Positions 55,099 through 63,231 are shown, counted from the first letter of the stretch. The stretch is 64,000 nt of DNA from Devosia sediminis (GCF_016411825.1 NZ_JAEKMH010000001.1:1178001-1242000), one strand, 5' to 3'. Numbers and translations: made by a program. The notes: generated by a model not told the origin, from the letters alone.

Positions 55099-55746
55099 AT
55101 GAAGACGATTCTCGCCTATGGCGATAGCCTCACCTATGGCGCGGACCCCGGTGGCGGTCCGCGGCATGCCTTTGAGCATCGCTGGCCGACGACGCTGGAA
55201 AAGGGCCTCGGCGGCCAGGCGCGGGTGATCGCAGAGGGTCTTGGCGGTCGCGCCACGGCCTATGACGACTGGACGGCGGCGGCCGACCGCAACGGCGCCC
55301 GCATCCTGCCGACACTGCTCGACAGCCACAAGCCGCTCGACCTGGTCATCATCATGCTCGGCACCAATGACCTGAAACCCTTCGTGGCGGGCACGGCGGC
55401 CTATGCTGCCCGCGGTGCGCGGCGGCTGGTGGAGCTGACGCGTGGGCATTTTGCTGGCACCGGCGAAGCTGCGCCGCAGATCATTCTGGTGTCGCCGCCG
55501 CATGTCGTGCCGACCAGCAATGAAAACATGCTGAGCAATTTTGGTGGTCTTGAGCACCTGCTGCGCGAGTCGCAGGATTTTGCACGCCACTATCGCCGTC
55601 ACGCCGAGGAAACCGGCGTGCACTTTTTCGACGCCGCCACGGTCGCCAAGGCCGATCCGCGCGACGGCGTGCACCTCGATCCGGCCAATACATCAGCTAT
55701 CGGCGAGGGCCTCGTGCCGCTCGTCAAACAAGTCCTGGGTCTTTGA
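55099..55746 (+). CDS. SGNH/GDSL family hydrolase (arylesterase type)
   Basis: A 215-residue serine hydrolase. The catalytic serine is in the block-I motif AYGDSLTYGADPG (Ser9), the Gly of block II is in VIAEGLGGRAT, the Asn of block III is in IIMLGTNDLKPF (near 85-96), and the Asp-x-x-His of block V is in DPRDGVHLDPAN (near 187-198). There is no signal peptide, so it is predicted cytoplasmic. It resembles arylesterase/TesA-like enzymes. It stands between pdhC and lpdA with short gaps and is presumably co-expressed; no role for an esterase in the PDH operon is known to me. Confidence 0.92.
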   Translation: MKTILAYGDSLTYGADPGGGPRHAFEHRWPTTLEKGLGGQARVIAEGLGGRATAYDDWTAAADRNGARILPTLLDSHKPLDLVIIMLGTNDLKPFVAGTAAYAARGARRLVELTRGHFAGTGEAAPQIILVSPPHVVPTSNENMLSNFGGLEHLLRESQDFARHYRRHAEETGVHFFDAATVAKADPRDGVHLDPANTSAIGEGLVPLVKQVLGL

Positions 55747-55770
55747 GCCCAAATCTACCTGGAGGCCCTT

Positions 55771-57210
55771 ATGGCTGACCAATACGATCTTCTTGTCATC
55801 GGCGCCGGTCCCGGCGGCTACGTCGCCGCCATCCGCGGTGCGCAGCTTGGTATGAAGGTGGCCATTGTCGAGCGCGAGCACATGGCGGGCATCTGCTCCA
55901 ACTGGGGTTGTATCCCGACCAAGGCTCTGCTGCGCTCGGCCGAAATCTACGGCCATATGGGCCATGCCAAGGACTATGGCCTGACTGCCGAAAAGTTCGG
56001 CTTCGACCTCGACGGCATCGTCAAGCGTTCGCGCGCCATTGCGGCGCAGATGAACAATGGCGTGCAGTTCCTGATGAAGAAGAACAAGATCGACATTATC
56101 TGGGGCGAGGCGACCATCACCAAGCCCGGCGAGATCAAGGTCGCGCCGTCCAAGAAGCCGATCGTGCAGCCGCAGGGCCCCGTGCCCAAGAATGCGCTGG
56201 GCGAGGGGACCTACAAGGCCAAGAACATCATCATCTCCACCGGCGCGCGTCCGCGCGTCCTGCCGGGCATCGAGCCCGATGGCGACAGGATCTGGACCTA
56301 TTTCGAAGCGCTGAAGCCGGCCGAAATGCCGAAGTCGCTGGTGGTCATGGGTTCGGGCGCCATCGGCATTGAATTTGCGTCCTTCTATCGCTCGCTAGGC
56401 GCCGAAGTGACCGTCATCGAGCTGCTGCCGCAGATCCTGCCGGTGGAAGATGCCGAAATCTCCGGTCTCGCCCGCAAGCGCCTGGAAAAGCGCGGCATCA
56501 AGTTCCTCACCGATGCCAAGGTCGCCAAGGTCGAAAAGACTGGTAACGGCGTCGTTGCCCATGTCGAAACCAAGGACGGCAAGACCCAGCAGATTTCCGG
56601 CGACAAGCTGATTTCCGCTGTCGGCGTGCAGTGCAATATCGAAGGCCTCGGCCTCGAAACCGTGGGCGTCAAAACCGAGCGCGGCGCCATCGTCATCGAC
56701 AACTATGGTGCCACGAACGTTGCAGGCATCTGGGCCATTGGCGACGTCGCCGGCCCGCCCATGCTGGCGCACAAGGCTGAGCATGAAGCCGTCATCACCG
56801 TCGAAAAGATCGCCGGTCTCAAGGTCCATGGCCTCGACAAGCTGAAGGTGCCCGGCTGCACCTATTGCGAGCCGCAGGTGGCCAGCGTCGGACTCACCGA
56901 AGCCAAGGCCAAGGAAGCTGGCCGCGAGATCAAGGTCGGCCGCTTCCCCTTCGTGGGCAATGGCAAGGCCATTGCCCTGGGCGAGCCCGACGGCCTCGTG
57001 AAGACCATTTTCGATGCCAAGACCGGCGAATTGCTGGGTGCCCACATGGTTGGCGCGGAAGTGACCGAGCTGATCCAGGGCTTCGTGGTAGCCATGAACC
57101 TCGAGACCACCGAGGAAGACCTGATGCACACCATCTTCCCGCATCCGACGCTGAGCGAAACGATGAAGGAAAGCGTGCTCGACGCCTATGGCCGCGCGCT
57201 GAATATTTGA
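55771..57210 (+). CDS. lpdA: Dihydrolipoyl dehydrogenase (PDH E3)
   Basis: A 479-residue FAD disulfide reductase that reoxidises dihydrolipoyl groups. FAD loop VIGAGPGGYVAAIRGAQLG, redox disulfide in GICSNWGCIPTKALL (C-x4-C), NAD-binding VMGSGAIGIEF and the C-terminal His-Glu pair in FPHPTLSETMKE are all present. A ~20-residue insertion near residue 125-150 (KPIVQPQGPVPKNALGEG) is longer than in E. coli Lpd and is of the pdh-linked alphaproteobacterial type. ATG 55771 is preceded by CTGGAGG. Confidence 0.96.
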   Translation: MADQYDLLVIGAGPGGYVAAIRGAQLGMKVAIVEREHMAGICSNWGCIPTKALLRSAEIYGHMGHAKDYGLTAEKFGFDLDGIVKRSRAIAAQMNNGVQFLMKKNKIDIIWGEATITKPGEIKVAPSKKPIVQPQGPVPKNALGEGTYKAKNIIISTGARPRVLPGIEPDGDRIWTYFEALKPAEMPKSLVVMGSGAIGIEFASFYRSLGAEVTVIELLPQILPVEDAEISGLARKRLEKRGIKFLTDAKVAKVEKTGNGVVAHVETKDGKTQQISGDKLISAVGVQCNIEGLGLETVGVKTERGAIVIDNYGATNVAGIWAIGDVAGPPMLAHKAEHEAVITVEKIAGLKVHGLDKLKVPGCTYCEPQVASVGLTEAKAKEAGREIKVGRFPFVGNGKAIALGEPDGLVKTIFDAKTGELLGAHMVGAEVTELIQGFVVAMNLETTEEDLMHTIFPHPTLSETMKESVLDAYGRALNI

Positions 57211-57231
57211 TCGGCGGCGTCGTCTACACAC

Positions 57232-57332
57232 GGTGTCATCCCGGCGAACGCCGGGATCCACGCTCAACACCCTCAATACTCGGAAAGCCCGCAGCATGGA
57301 TTCCGGCCTTCGCCGGAATGACTCGGTGGGTG
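57232..57332. repeat. Interspersed inverted repeat (cattccggccttcgccggaatgac type)
   Basis: The left arm gtgtcatcccggcgaacgccgggatcca and right arm tggattccggccttcgccggaatgac form two hairpins in opposite orientation separated by a 45-base spacer. This is a familiar intergenic palindromic element in proteobacterial genomes. It lies between lpdA and the Gfo/Idh/MocA gene and may separate their transcripts. Confidence 0.8.
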
Positions 57333-57355
57333 GGGCTGGAACGAAACCACAGGAG

Positions 57356-57467
57356 TTATCCACATGGTCAAGGCGATCCAGATCGGGCTGGGACACTGGG
57401 GTTTCAGTTGGTCCAAGGAAGTTATCCCCAAAGTTCCCACTGTCGAGATGGTGGGTTATGTGGATAC
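57356..57467. promoter_or_regulatory. Cluster of DnaA-box-like sequences
   Basis: A perfect TTATCCACA at 57356-57364 overlaps the start codon of the Gfo/Idh/MocA gene. TTATCCCCA (one mismatch) follows at 57422-57430, and TGTGGATAC (reverse orientation, one mismatch) at 57459-57467. Three sites in 112 bases is more than expected for random sequence, but function is unproven. Confidence 0.4.
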
Positions 57468-58404
57468 CAACCTGGAAGCCACAGCGCGTGTGCAGGCTGA
57501 ACTCGGCGTTGACCCGAAACTCTGCTTTGCCAGCCTCGAAGACGCCGCCAAGCACAGCGATGCGACGTTGGCGCTCTGCACGCTGCGCACCGAAGCGCAC
57601 TATCCAGTGGTCAAGCGCTGTCTCGAGCTGGGCTACAATGTCCTCGTCGAAAAGCCCTTCACCACCACCATCAGCCAGGCCAAGGAACTGGTGGCCCTCG
57701 CCAAGGCGCAGGGCAGGGTGCTGATGGTGAGCCAGAACTATCGACACCAGCCGGCGCCGATCGCCGCCGCCAGTTTGATTGCCTCGGGGCAGTTCGGCGC
57801 GCTTAACATGGTCAGCATCGACTTCCGCCGCCATGGACCGAGCCAGGGCTACCGCTATTGGGACATGCCCGATCCGCTCCTGGCCGACATGTCGATCCAC
57901 CATTTCGACCTGATGCGCTTCGTGCTCGGCGATGAGCCGGTGCGCCTCTCCTGCCGCACCTGGAATCCGCCCGGCAGCCCGTTCCGTTTCGATCCGAGCG
58001 GTGTGGCGACCATCGAATTCGCCAAGGGCACCGTTGTGTCCTATCGTGCAAGCTGGATGAATACCGGCGCGGTGACGCCCTGGGCTGGCGAATGGGTGAT
58101 GGACGGCGCCGAAGGGCAGATCGCCTGGAGCTCGCGCGACCATTTCCGTGATAAGGCCGGCCCCGATGTGCTGACGCTGACCCCGCTCGACGGCAAGACC
58201 GAGAAGGTCAAGCTCGACCCAGTCAAGTTCCCAGATCGCACCGGCACGCTCAATGCCATGGCCGGCGTGCTGGACACGGGCATCGTGCCTGTCGGGTTCA
58301 GCTCGGGCCAGGACAATCTGGGTTCGCTTGCGCTGGTGCAAGCAACGATCCTTTCGGCATCGCGCGGCGGTGACTGGGTCGATATGAAGGAAATTCTGGG
58401 CTAG
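57364..58404 (+). CDS. Gfo/Idh/MocA family oxidoreductase
   Basis: A 346-residue NAD(P)-dependent dehydrogenase-like protein. The Rossmann loop is degenerate (IQIGLGHWGFSWSKEVIPKVP). LVEKPFTTTISQAKELVALAK carries the conserved EKP lysine, and DMSIHHFDLMRFVLG supplies the histidines of the active site. Family members act on sugars and inositols; the substrate is not evident. The ATG at 57364 has GGAG upstream and overlaps a perfect DnaA box. It lies between lpdA and lipA but is separated from lpdA by a repeat, so it is probably its own transcript. Confidence 0.92.
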   Translation: MVKAIQIGLGHWGFSWSKEVIPKVPTVEMVGYVDTNLEATARVQAELGVDPKLCFASLEDAAKHSDATLALCTLRTEAHYPVVKRCLELGYNVLVEKPFTTTISQAKELVALAKAQGRVLMVSQNYRHQPAPIAAASLIASGQFGALNMVSIDFRRHGPSQGYRYWDMPDPLLADMSIHHFDLMRFVLGDEPVRLSCRTWNPPGSPFRFDPSGVATIEFAKGTVVSYRASWMNTGAVTPWAGEWVMDGAEGQIAWSSRDHFRDKAGPDVLTLTPLDGKTEKVKLDPVKFPDRTGTLNAMAGVLDTGIVPVGFSSGQDNLGSLALVQATILSASRGGDWVDMKEILG

Positions 58405-58434
58405 ACGCAGCGCATGGCTGCCAATCACCCATAA

Positions 58435-58452
58435 GGCCGGGTTGAACCGGCC
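58435..58452. terminator. Hairpin between the Gfo/Idh/MocA gene and lipA
   Basis: ggccgg (58435-58440) pairs with ccggcc (58447-58452) across a 6-base loop, 31 bases after the oxidoreductase stop. There is no T-run on either side, so it is a weak terminator candidate. Confidence 0.35.
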
Positions 58453-58496
58453 GCCCAAGGGAGCGATATAGGGGCTAATCCCCAGTCAGGACTGAC

Positions 58497-59447
58497 ATGG
58501 TCACGCTCATCGACAATGCGGCTCGTCCGCGCCACCCGGAAAAGGCCAACCGGCCCGACAGCATCGTGCTGCGCAAGCCGGACTGGATCCGCGTCAAGGC
58601 GCCTGGCTCGCCGGTTTACAAAGAGACCCAGCAGATCGTGCGCGACAACAAGGTCGTCACCGTCTGCGAGGAAGCCGGCTGCCCGAACATTGGCGAATGC
58701 TGGAGCAAGAAGCACGCGACCATGATGATCATGGGCGAGATCTGCACCCGCGCCTGCGCCTTTTGCAACGTGCGCACGGGCCTGCCGACCGCCCTCGATC
58801 CGCATGAGCCGGAAAACGTGGCCAAGGCCGTCGAGACGCTCGGTCTCGAGCATGTGGTGATCACCTCGGTTGACCGCGATGACTTGCCCGACGGGGGCGC
58901 CCAGCATTTCGCCGATGTCATTCACGCCATCCGCGCGCGCAATCCCCGGACCACGATCGAAATCCTGACGCCGGACTTCCTGCGCAAGGATGGCGCTCTC
59001 GAGATCGTCGTGGCCGCGCGGCCAGACGTCTTCAACCACAATCTCGAAACCGTGCCGTCGAAATATCTCAAGGTCCGGCCCGGCGCGCGTTACTTCCACT
59101 CAATCCGGCTCTTGCAGCGGGTGAAGGAACTCGACCCCACCATCTTTACCAAGTCCGGCATCATGGTTGGCCTCGGCGAGGAACGGAACGAAGTGCTCCA
59201 ACTCATGGACGACCTGCGCTCGGCCGAGGTGGATTTTCTGACCATCGGCCAGTACCTGCAGCCGACCAAGAAGCATTATCCGCTGCAGCGCTTCGTGACG
59301 CCGGAGGAATTCAAGTCCTTTGCCACCGTTGCGACCTCGAAGGGTTTCCTCCTGGTGTCTTCCAGCCCGCTGACGCGCTCGTCGCATCACGCCGGCGAAG
59401 ACTTCGCGCGCCTCAAGGCCAATCGGATGGCTAGGCTCGGACACTAG
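58497..59447 (+). CDS. lipA: Lipoyl synthase
   Basis: A 316-residue radical SAM enzyme that inserts two sulfurs into octanoyl groups on lipoyl domains. The auxiliary [4Fe-4S] cluster motif is [12 protein letters not shown], and the radical-SAM motif is CTRACAFC (CxxxCxxC). The C-terminal serine ligand sits in [16 protein letters not shown]. Length is typical. It would lipoylate PdhB and PdhC encoded just upstream. The Coq10-like gene follows 2 bases after the stop. Confidence 0.97.
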   Translation: MVTLIDNAARPRHPEKANRPDSIVLRKPDWIRVKAPGSPVYKETQQIVRDNKVVTVCEEAGCPNIGECWSKKHATMMIMGEICTRACAFCNVRTGLPTALDPHEPENVAKAVETLGLEHVVITSVDRDDLPDGGAQHFADVIHAIRARNPRTTIEILTPDFLRKDGALEIVVAARPDVFNHNLETVPSKYLKVRPGARYFHSIRLLQRVKELDPTIFTKSGIMVGLGEERNEVLQLMDDLRSAEVDFLTIGQYLQPTKKHYPLQRFVTPEEFKSFATVATSKGFLLVSSSPLTRSSHHAGEDFARLKANRMARLGH

Positions 59448-59449
59448 GC

Positions 59450-59893
59450 ATGAAGCGCTTCTTCGACCGTCATGTGCCGCATATGCCGCAGCGGATGTAC
59501 GAGATCGTCTCCGATCTCGAGGACTATCCGCGCTTTGTTCCCAACTGCCGGGACATGCAGGTGCGGCCGGACCCCTCAGCCGGGGGCCAGGACGTGCGCC
59601 TGGCGCGCATGACCATTTCCTTCGGTCCGATCACCCAGGCCTATACGAGCCGGGTGACGCTCGACCCGCAGGCATTGACCATCAAGGCCAAAGCCGTGGA
59701 CGGACCGTTTTCCTATCTCGATTCCGTCTGGAGCTTCGAGGCCGAAGGGCAGGGGACTCGGGTGCGGTTCGAGATCGACTTCAAGATCTCCAATCCGCTG
59801 ATCGCGGCCGTCGCCGAGCCGGCCTTTGCGGCCAAGCAGGAAGAAATCATGCGCGCCTTCTGCGACGAGGCCGATCGGCGTTTCGGGGCTTAG
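59450..59893 (+). CDS. Coq10/RatA family START-domain protein
   Basis: A 147-residue SRPBCC-fold protein. RHVPHMPQRMYEIVSDLEDYPRFVPNCRDMQVR and VDGPFSYLDSVWSFEAEGQGTRVRFEIDFKISNPL match the polyketide-cyclase/COQ10 family. In mitochondria Coq10 binds ubiquinone and aids its use in respiration; the E. coli homologue RatA was described as a ribosome-associated toxin, so annotation differs. It follows lipA by 2 bases, the conserved alphaproteobacterial order, and probably serves a quinone or membrane role. Confidence 0.92.
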   Translation: MKRFFDRHVPHMPQRMYEIVSDLEDYPRFVPNCRDMQVRPDPSAGGQDVRLARMTISFGPITQAYTSRVTLDPQALTIKAKAVDGPFSYLDSVWSFEAEGQGTRVRFEIDFKISNPLIAAVAEPAFAAKQEEIMRAFCDEADRRFGA

Positions 59894-59904
59894 GGCGCTG
59901 GCGC

Positions 59905-60028
59905 CGCCTACCCCCACCCAGCCTCCTCCTGAAGGAGGGGGAGGGGCACATCGAGCCTGCCTCACGGTTCCGGCGCACACCGGCCGGTCCCTCCCCCTCC
60001 TTCAGGGGGAGGTTAGGTGGGGGTGCTT
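59905..60028. repeat. Inverted pair of palindromic repeats after the Coq10-like gene
   Basis: ccccacccagcctcctcctgaaggagggggagg and its reverse complement ccctccccctccttcagggggaggttaggtggggg flank about 50 bases. Same family as the single copy at 1478-1514. It forms a potential long snap-back structure between convergent genes. Confidence 0.8.
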
Positions 60029-60081
60029 TCCGATCGAATCTTATCTCCGCTCTCAAATCCTCCCCCATACTCCTCCCATCA

Positions 60082-60348
60082 ACCGGGCAAAGATGGAGTT
60101 GCAACGATCAACTGCCCGGTGACAGTCGGGAGGGCTCTGAATCGTTATGGAGCCTGTGTCCGGAGATGGGTTCGTGGCAGTAATGCCCCCCTGGTGAAAC
60201 TCCCTGCAAGCATGCCCGACGCCCCGAGACGTCTTGCGTCTCATAAAGCTAGTCCTCAGGGACGAAAGCCGTCTCGGGGCACCATCAACGACCGCAAAGC
60301 CGGAGGTCTCCTGACCGTCCGACGCTTCGACATGCCCCGGCGCTGCGG
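60082..60348. ncRNA. Structured intergenic region, candidate ncRNA or cis element
   Basis: No gene is evident between the Coq10-like gene and pncC, but the bases hold many exact stems: accgggca/tgcccggt (60082-60089 with 60113-60120); gtcggg/cccgac (60125-60130 with 60215-60220), enclosing ggctc/gagcc and a ggca-gtaa-tgcc tetraloop hairpin; gccccgagac/gtctcggggc (60221-60230 with 60271-60280); and ccgca..gccgg/ccggc..tgcgg (60292-60303 with 60337-60348). The segment gagac at 60226-60230 can pair either with 60238-60242 or with 60271-60275, mutually exclusive folds. No promoter or terminator was found, so strand is undetermined. Confidence 0.4.
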
Positions 60349-60362
60349 AGGATACTTTGACG

Positions 60363-60866
60363 CTAGGTGTCGTCGCTCGTCAGCACTTGCAGCACCAGGT
60401 CCAGCGCCGCGTCCACCGTTGCGCGGCGGATGGCGTCGCGTCCGAGGTCACCGAAGCGGTACTCGATGACGACGGTGGCCAGTTCCGACGATACCGCCAC
60501 ATAGACGAGGCCGACCGGCTTTTTCTCGCTGCCGCCATCGGGGCCGGCAATGCCGGTAGCCGCCACGGCAAAATCCGCATGGGCGGTATTGCGGGCGCCA
60601 TCGGCCATGGCGCGGGCGACCTGGTTGCTCACCGCCCCATAGTCGGCGATCAGCCGCGACTGTACCTGGATCATCCGCGACTTGGCCGAATTGGCATAGG
60701 TGATGTAGCCGCCATAGACGGCGGCGGAGGCGCCTGGAATGTCGGTCAGCGCCGAGGCGATCAATCCGCCGGTGCAGCTCTCGGCCGTCACGATGTTCTG
60801 GTTACGCTCGGCCAGGATGCTGATGATCTGCTGGCCAACTGAAGGTTTCGCCTTGGATGCCATCAA
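60363..60866 (-). CDS. pncC: Nicotinamide-nucleotide amidohydrolase (CinA C-terminal type)
   Basis: A 167-residue stand-alone CinA C-terminal domain protein. It deamidates nicotinamide mononucleotide in NAD recycling. The catalytic serine lies in NIVTAESCTGGLIASALTDIPG, and VYGGYITYANSAKSRMI, VAVAATGIAGPDGGSEKKPVGLVYVAV complete the family signature, including the conserved lysines. Two adjacent ATGs at 60866 and 60863 are possible. It overlaps the ispDF stop by 4 bases and is therefore translated with ispDF. Confidence 0.95.
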   Translation of the reverse strand: MMASKAKPSVGQQIISILAERNQNIVTAESCTGGLIASALTDIPGASAAVYGGYITYANSAKSRMIQVQSRLIADYGAVSNQVARAMADGARNTAHADFAVAATGIAGPDGGSEKKPVGLVYVAVSSELATVVIEYRFGDLGRDAIRRATVDAALDLVLQVLTSDDT

Positions 60867-62083
60867 TCAGTCCTCGGCACTTCCACGCTGGCGCTGGCCA
60901 TGGACACGATACCTTCCTCCCGCCCGATAAATCCGAGCTTTTCATTTGTCGTCGCCTTGACGGCCACGCGCTCCGCCGAAATCCCCAGAGTTTCGGCTAT
61001 GGCGGCACACATGGCAGGGACGTGAGAAGCAATCCTCGGCGCTTCCGCGACAATTGTCACGTCCAGATTGACGATGCGGCCGCGGCGCTCTTTCACCAGT
61101 TCGCCCGCATGGCGGAGAAAGACGGTGGAGGCCGCGCCCTTCCACTGCATGTCGCTGGGCGGGAAATGCGTGCCGATATCGCCCTCGCCGATGGCGCCCA
61201 GTATGGCATCGGTCAATGCGTGCAGGGCGACGTCGGCGTCGGAATGACCCTGCAGCTTGGCCGTGTGCGGGATTTTGACCCCGCAGAGCCAGACGGCATC
61301 GCCCGCGGCGAAGGGGTGGACGTCGTAGCCCGTGCCGATGCGGGTTTCAAAACCTTGGTCTGCCATCAGGATGCGCTCGGCACGGATAAAGTCCTCGGGA
61401 TGGGTGATCTTGATATTGTTGCGGTCGCCCTCGACCATGGCGACGCGCAGGCCGGCCCATTCGGCGATCTCGGCATCATCGGTGAATTCCCGTCGCACAT
61501 TGCCGGCGCGCATATGGGCCGAGAAGATCTGCCCGAAGCGGAAGCCTTGCGGCGTCTGGGCGGCGAAGAGTTGCCGGCGGTCCTCGGTGGTCGCCACGAG
61601 TTCTCCATCCAGGGAGCGCTTGATCGTGTCGGTGACGGGCAAGGTGGGCAGGGCGCCATCGTGCCGATCGAGCCCGGCAAGGACACGTTCGATGAGGTCG
61701 GGCGAAACAAAGGGCCGGGCCGCGTCTTGGATCAGCACCCGATCCGGGCGCAGTGGCGCGAGGATTTTGAGGCCTTCCAGCACCGAAGCCTGGCGCGTCG
61801 CCCCGCCATGCACGGGCTGCATCAGCCGCGCGTTTTCGAGGCCGAGAGCGTCGTAGCGGTCGGCATGGTCGGCATGGATGACCGGCAGGACATAGGTGAT
61901 CCGATCATGGGCAAGGAAGCCGGCAATGGTGCGCGCGAGGACTGGCGTGCCCGCGATGGCCCTGTACTGCTTCGGCTCGGCATTGCCGTCCGCGCCGGCG
62001 CGCTCGCCCTTGCCGGCTGCGACGATGATGACGGCGATGGATTTTGGAGGCATGGGCTGGGACTTCGAAGCAGAAACCGTCAT
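60863..62083 (-). CDS. ispDF: Bifunctional IspD-IspF isoprenoid synthesis enzyme
   Basis: A 406-residue fusion of two MEP-pathway enzymes. The IspD half (cytidylyltransferase) has IVAAGKGERAG and VLIQDAARPFVSP; the IspF half starts at about ETRIGTGYDVHPF with the metal-binding GHSDADVALHALTDAILGAIGEGDIGTHFPPSD and AVKATTNEKLGFIGREEG. The fusion is well known in Alphaproteobacteria. Candidate starts are ATG 62083 (chosen, MTVSASKSQ), ATG 62053 (MPPKSIAV) and an upstream in-frame codon at 62113; none has a clear ribosome-binding site. It is divergent from dusB. Confidence 0.96.
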   Translation of the reverse strand: MTVSASKSQPMPPKSIAVIIVAAGKGERAGADGNAEPKQYRAIAGTPVLARTIAGFLAHDRITYVLPVIHADHADRYDALGLENARLMQPVHGGATRQASVLEGLKILAPLRPDRVLIQDAARPFVSPDLIERVLAGLDRHDGALPTLPVTDTIKRSLDGELVATTEDRRQLFAAQTPQGFRFGQIFSAHMRAGNVRREFTDDAEIAEWAGLRVAMVEGDRNNIKITHPEDFIRAERILMADQGFETRIGTGYDVHPFAAGDAVWLCGVKIPHTAKLQGHSDADVALHALTDAILGAIGEGDIGTHFPPSDMQWKGAASTVFLRHAGELVKERRGRIVNLDVTIVAEAPRIASHVPAMCAAIAETLGISAERVAVKATTNEKLGFIGREEGIVSMASASVEVPRTD

Positions 62084-62229
62084 TCGGATAGGGTCTAGCC
62101 CCGGTCCCGCCATGCGGCAAGAGCAGGGCTGATTTCCGCATCTGCGACCCCCTGAAGCGGTTGCGCGGGCAATGAAAATGATTATTGTGCGGGCACCATT
62201 GTAGAAGTGAACATTTCTGGGGCAGTTCG

Positions 62230-63231
62230 TTGGACGTCAGTGCCTGTGCATTGAGCATCGGAGGGCATGAAATACGCAATCGCGCGTTTCTGGCACCGAT
62301 GGCGGGGATCACCGATCGGACGTTCCGCGAGATCGCCGAGCGCTTCGGCGCGGGCCTCGTCGTGTCCGAAATGGTCGCCAGTTCAGCCCTGACGACCGGC
62401 CATGAAGGCATGGTGCGCAAGCTCACCCGGGCCGGGTCGCTCCCCCATGTAGTACAATTGGCCGGCTGCGAAACCCAATGGATGGCCGAGGGCGCCCGGA
62501 TTGCCGAGGCGGCGGGCGCCGACATCATCGACATCAATTTCGGATGCCCCGCAAAGCGCGTCACCAATGGATATGCCGGCTCGGCGCTGATGCGCGTGCC
62601 GGACCAGGCTCTCGCCATCGTGGAGGCCGTAGCGGGGGCAACCAGCAAGCCCGTCACCATCAAGATGCGCCTGGGCTGGGATGACGAGAGCCTCAACGCG
62701 CCGCAGATCGCGCAGCTTGCCGTGGGTGCCGGCGCGCAGATGATCACCGTGCATGGCCGAACGCGGCAGCAATTCTACAAGGGCACAGCCCGCTGGGCGC
62801 CGGTGCGCGAGGTTGTTGAGGCCGTCGACGTGCCGGTGGTCGTCAACGGCGACATCATCGATCTCGCCTCGGCCCGGCAGGCGCTCGAACAGTCGGGTGC
62901 GGCTGCCGTCATGCTGGGCCGTGGCGCGCAGGGCCAGCCCTGGCGCGTCGGGCAGATCGGCGCCGGGCTTGCGGGCAAAGATGGTCCCGCCGCGCCGGAG
63001 GGAGCAGATCTCGCCGAACTGGTGCAGCAGCATTACGAGGACATGCTGGTCGATTACGGCACCGAAGTGGGGCTGCGAGCCGCGCGCAAGCATCTCGACT
63101 GGTACGCAGAAGCGGCAGCGCTGAACCTCGACAAGCCGACCCGCCGCGCCCTGCTCGACAATGAAGATACCAAATCGGTGCTGTCGCTGATCGGCACCCT
63201 GTTTTCCGGTGACTGGAGGAGTGCGGCGTGA
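62230..63231 (+). CDS. dusB: tRNA-dihydrouridine synthase B (nifR3)
   Basis: A 333-residue FMN enzyme that reduces uridines in the tRNA D-loop. NRAFLAPMAGITDRTFREI, the catalytic cysteine in DINFGCPAKRVTNGYAGSALM, and MITVHGRTRQQFYKGTA with VVVNGDIIDLASARQAL are typical of DusB/NifR3. The start is most likely the TTG at 62230; an upstream in-frame codon at 62185 would add 15 poorly conserved residues. The ntrB GTG overlaps its stop, the classical nifR3-ntrB-ntrC order of rhizobia. Confidence 0.95.
   Translation: MDVSACALSIGGHEIRNRAFLAPMAGITDRTFREIAERFGAGLVVSEMVASSALTTGHEGMVRKLTRAGSLPHVVQLAGCETQWMAEGARIAEAAGADIIDINFGCPAKRVTNGYAGSALMRVPDQALAIVEAVAGATSKPVTIKMRLGWDDESLNAPQIAQLAVGAGAQMITVHGRTRQQFYKGTARWAPVREVVEAVDVPVVVNGDIIDLASARQALEQSGAAAVMLGRGAQGQPWRVGQIGAGLAGKDGPAAPEGADLAELVQQHYEDMLVDYGTEVGLRAARKHLDWYAEAAALNLDKPTRRALLDNEDTKSVLSLIGTLFSGDWRSAA

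Noticed and set aside
56395..58458. 687-codon minus-strand frame opposite lpdA and the oxidoreductase gene
   Set aside because: Shadow frame spanning two real genes and a repeat; no domain similarity.
60252..60270. Resemblance to the tracrRNA nexus (aagctagtcc)
   Set aside because: No Cas genes, repeat array or anti-repeat are present; the 10-base likeness is coincidental.
60292..60320. Match to a cobalamin-riboswitch B12 box (ggtcaggagacct on the minus strand)
   Set aside because: The rest of the cobalamin riboswitch would have to lie within the pncC coding end and is absent; no downstream B12-related gene.
60017..60469. 150-codon plus-strand frame across the structured intergenic region into pncC
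   Set aside because: The translation shows no family pattern and extends into the antisense of pncC; the region is better explained as structured non-coding DNA.
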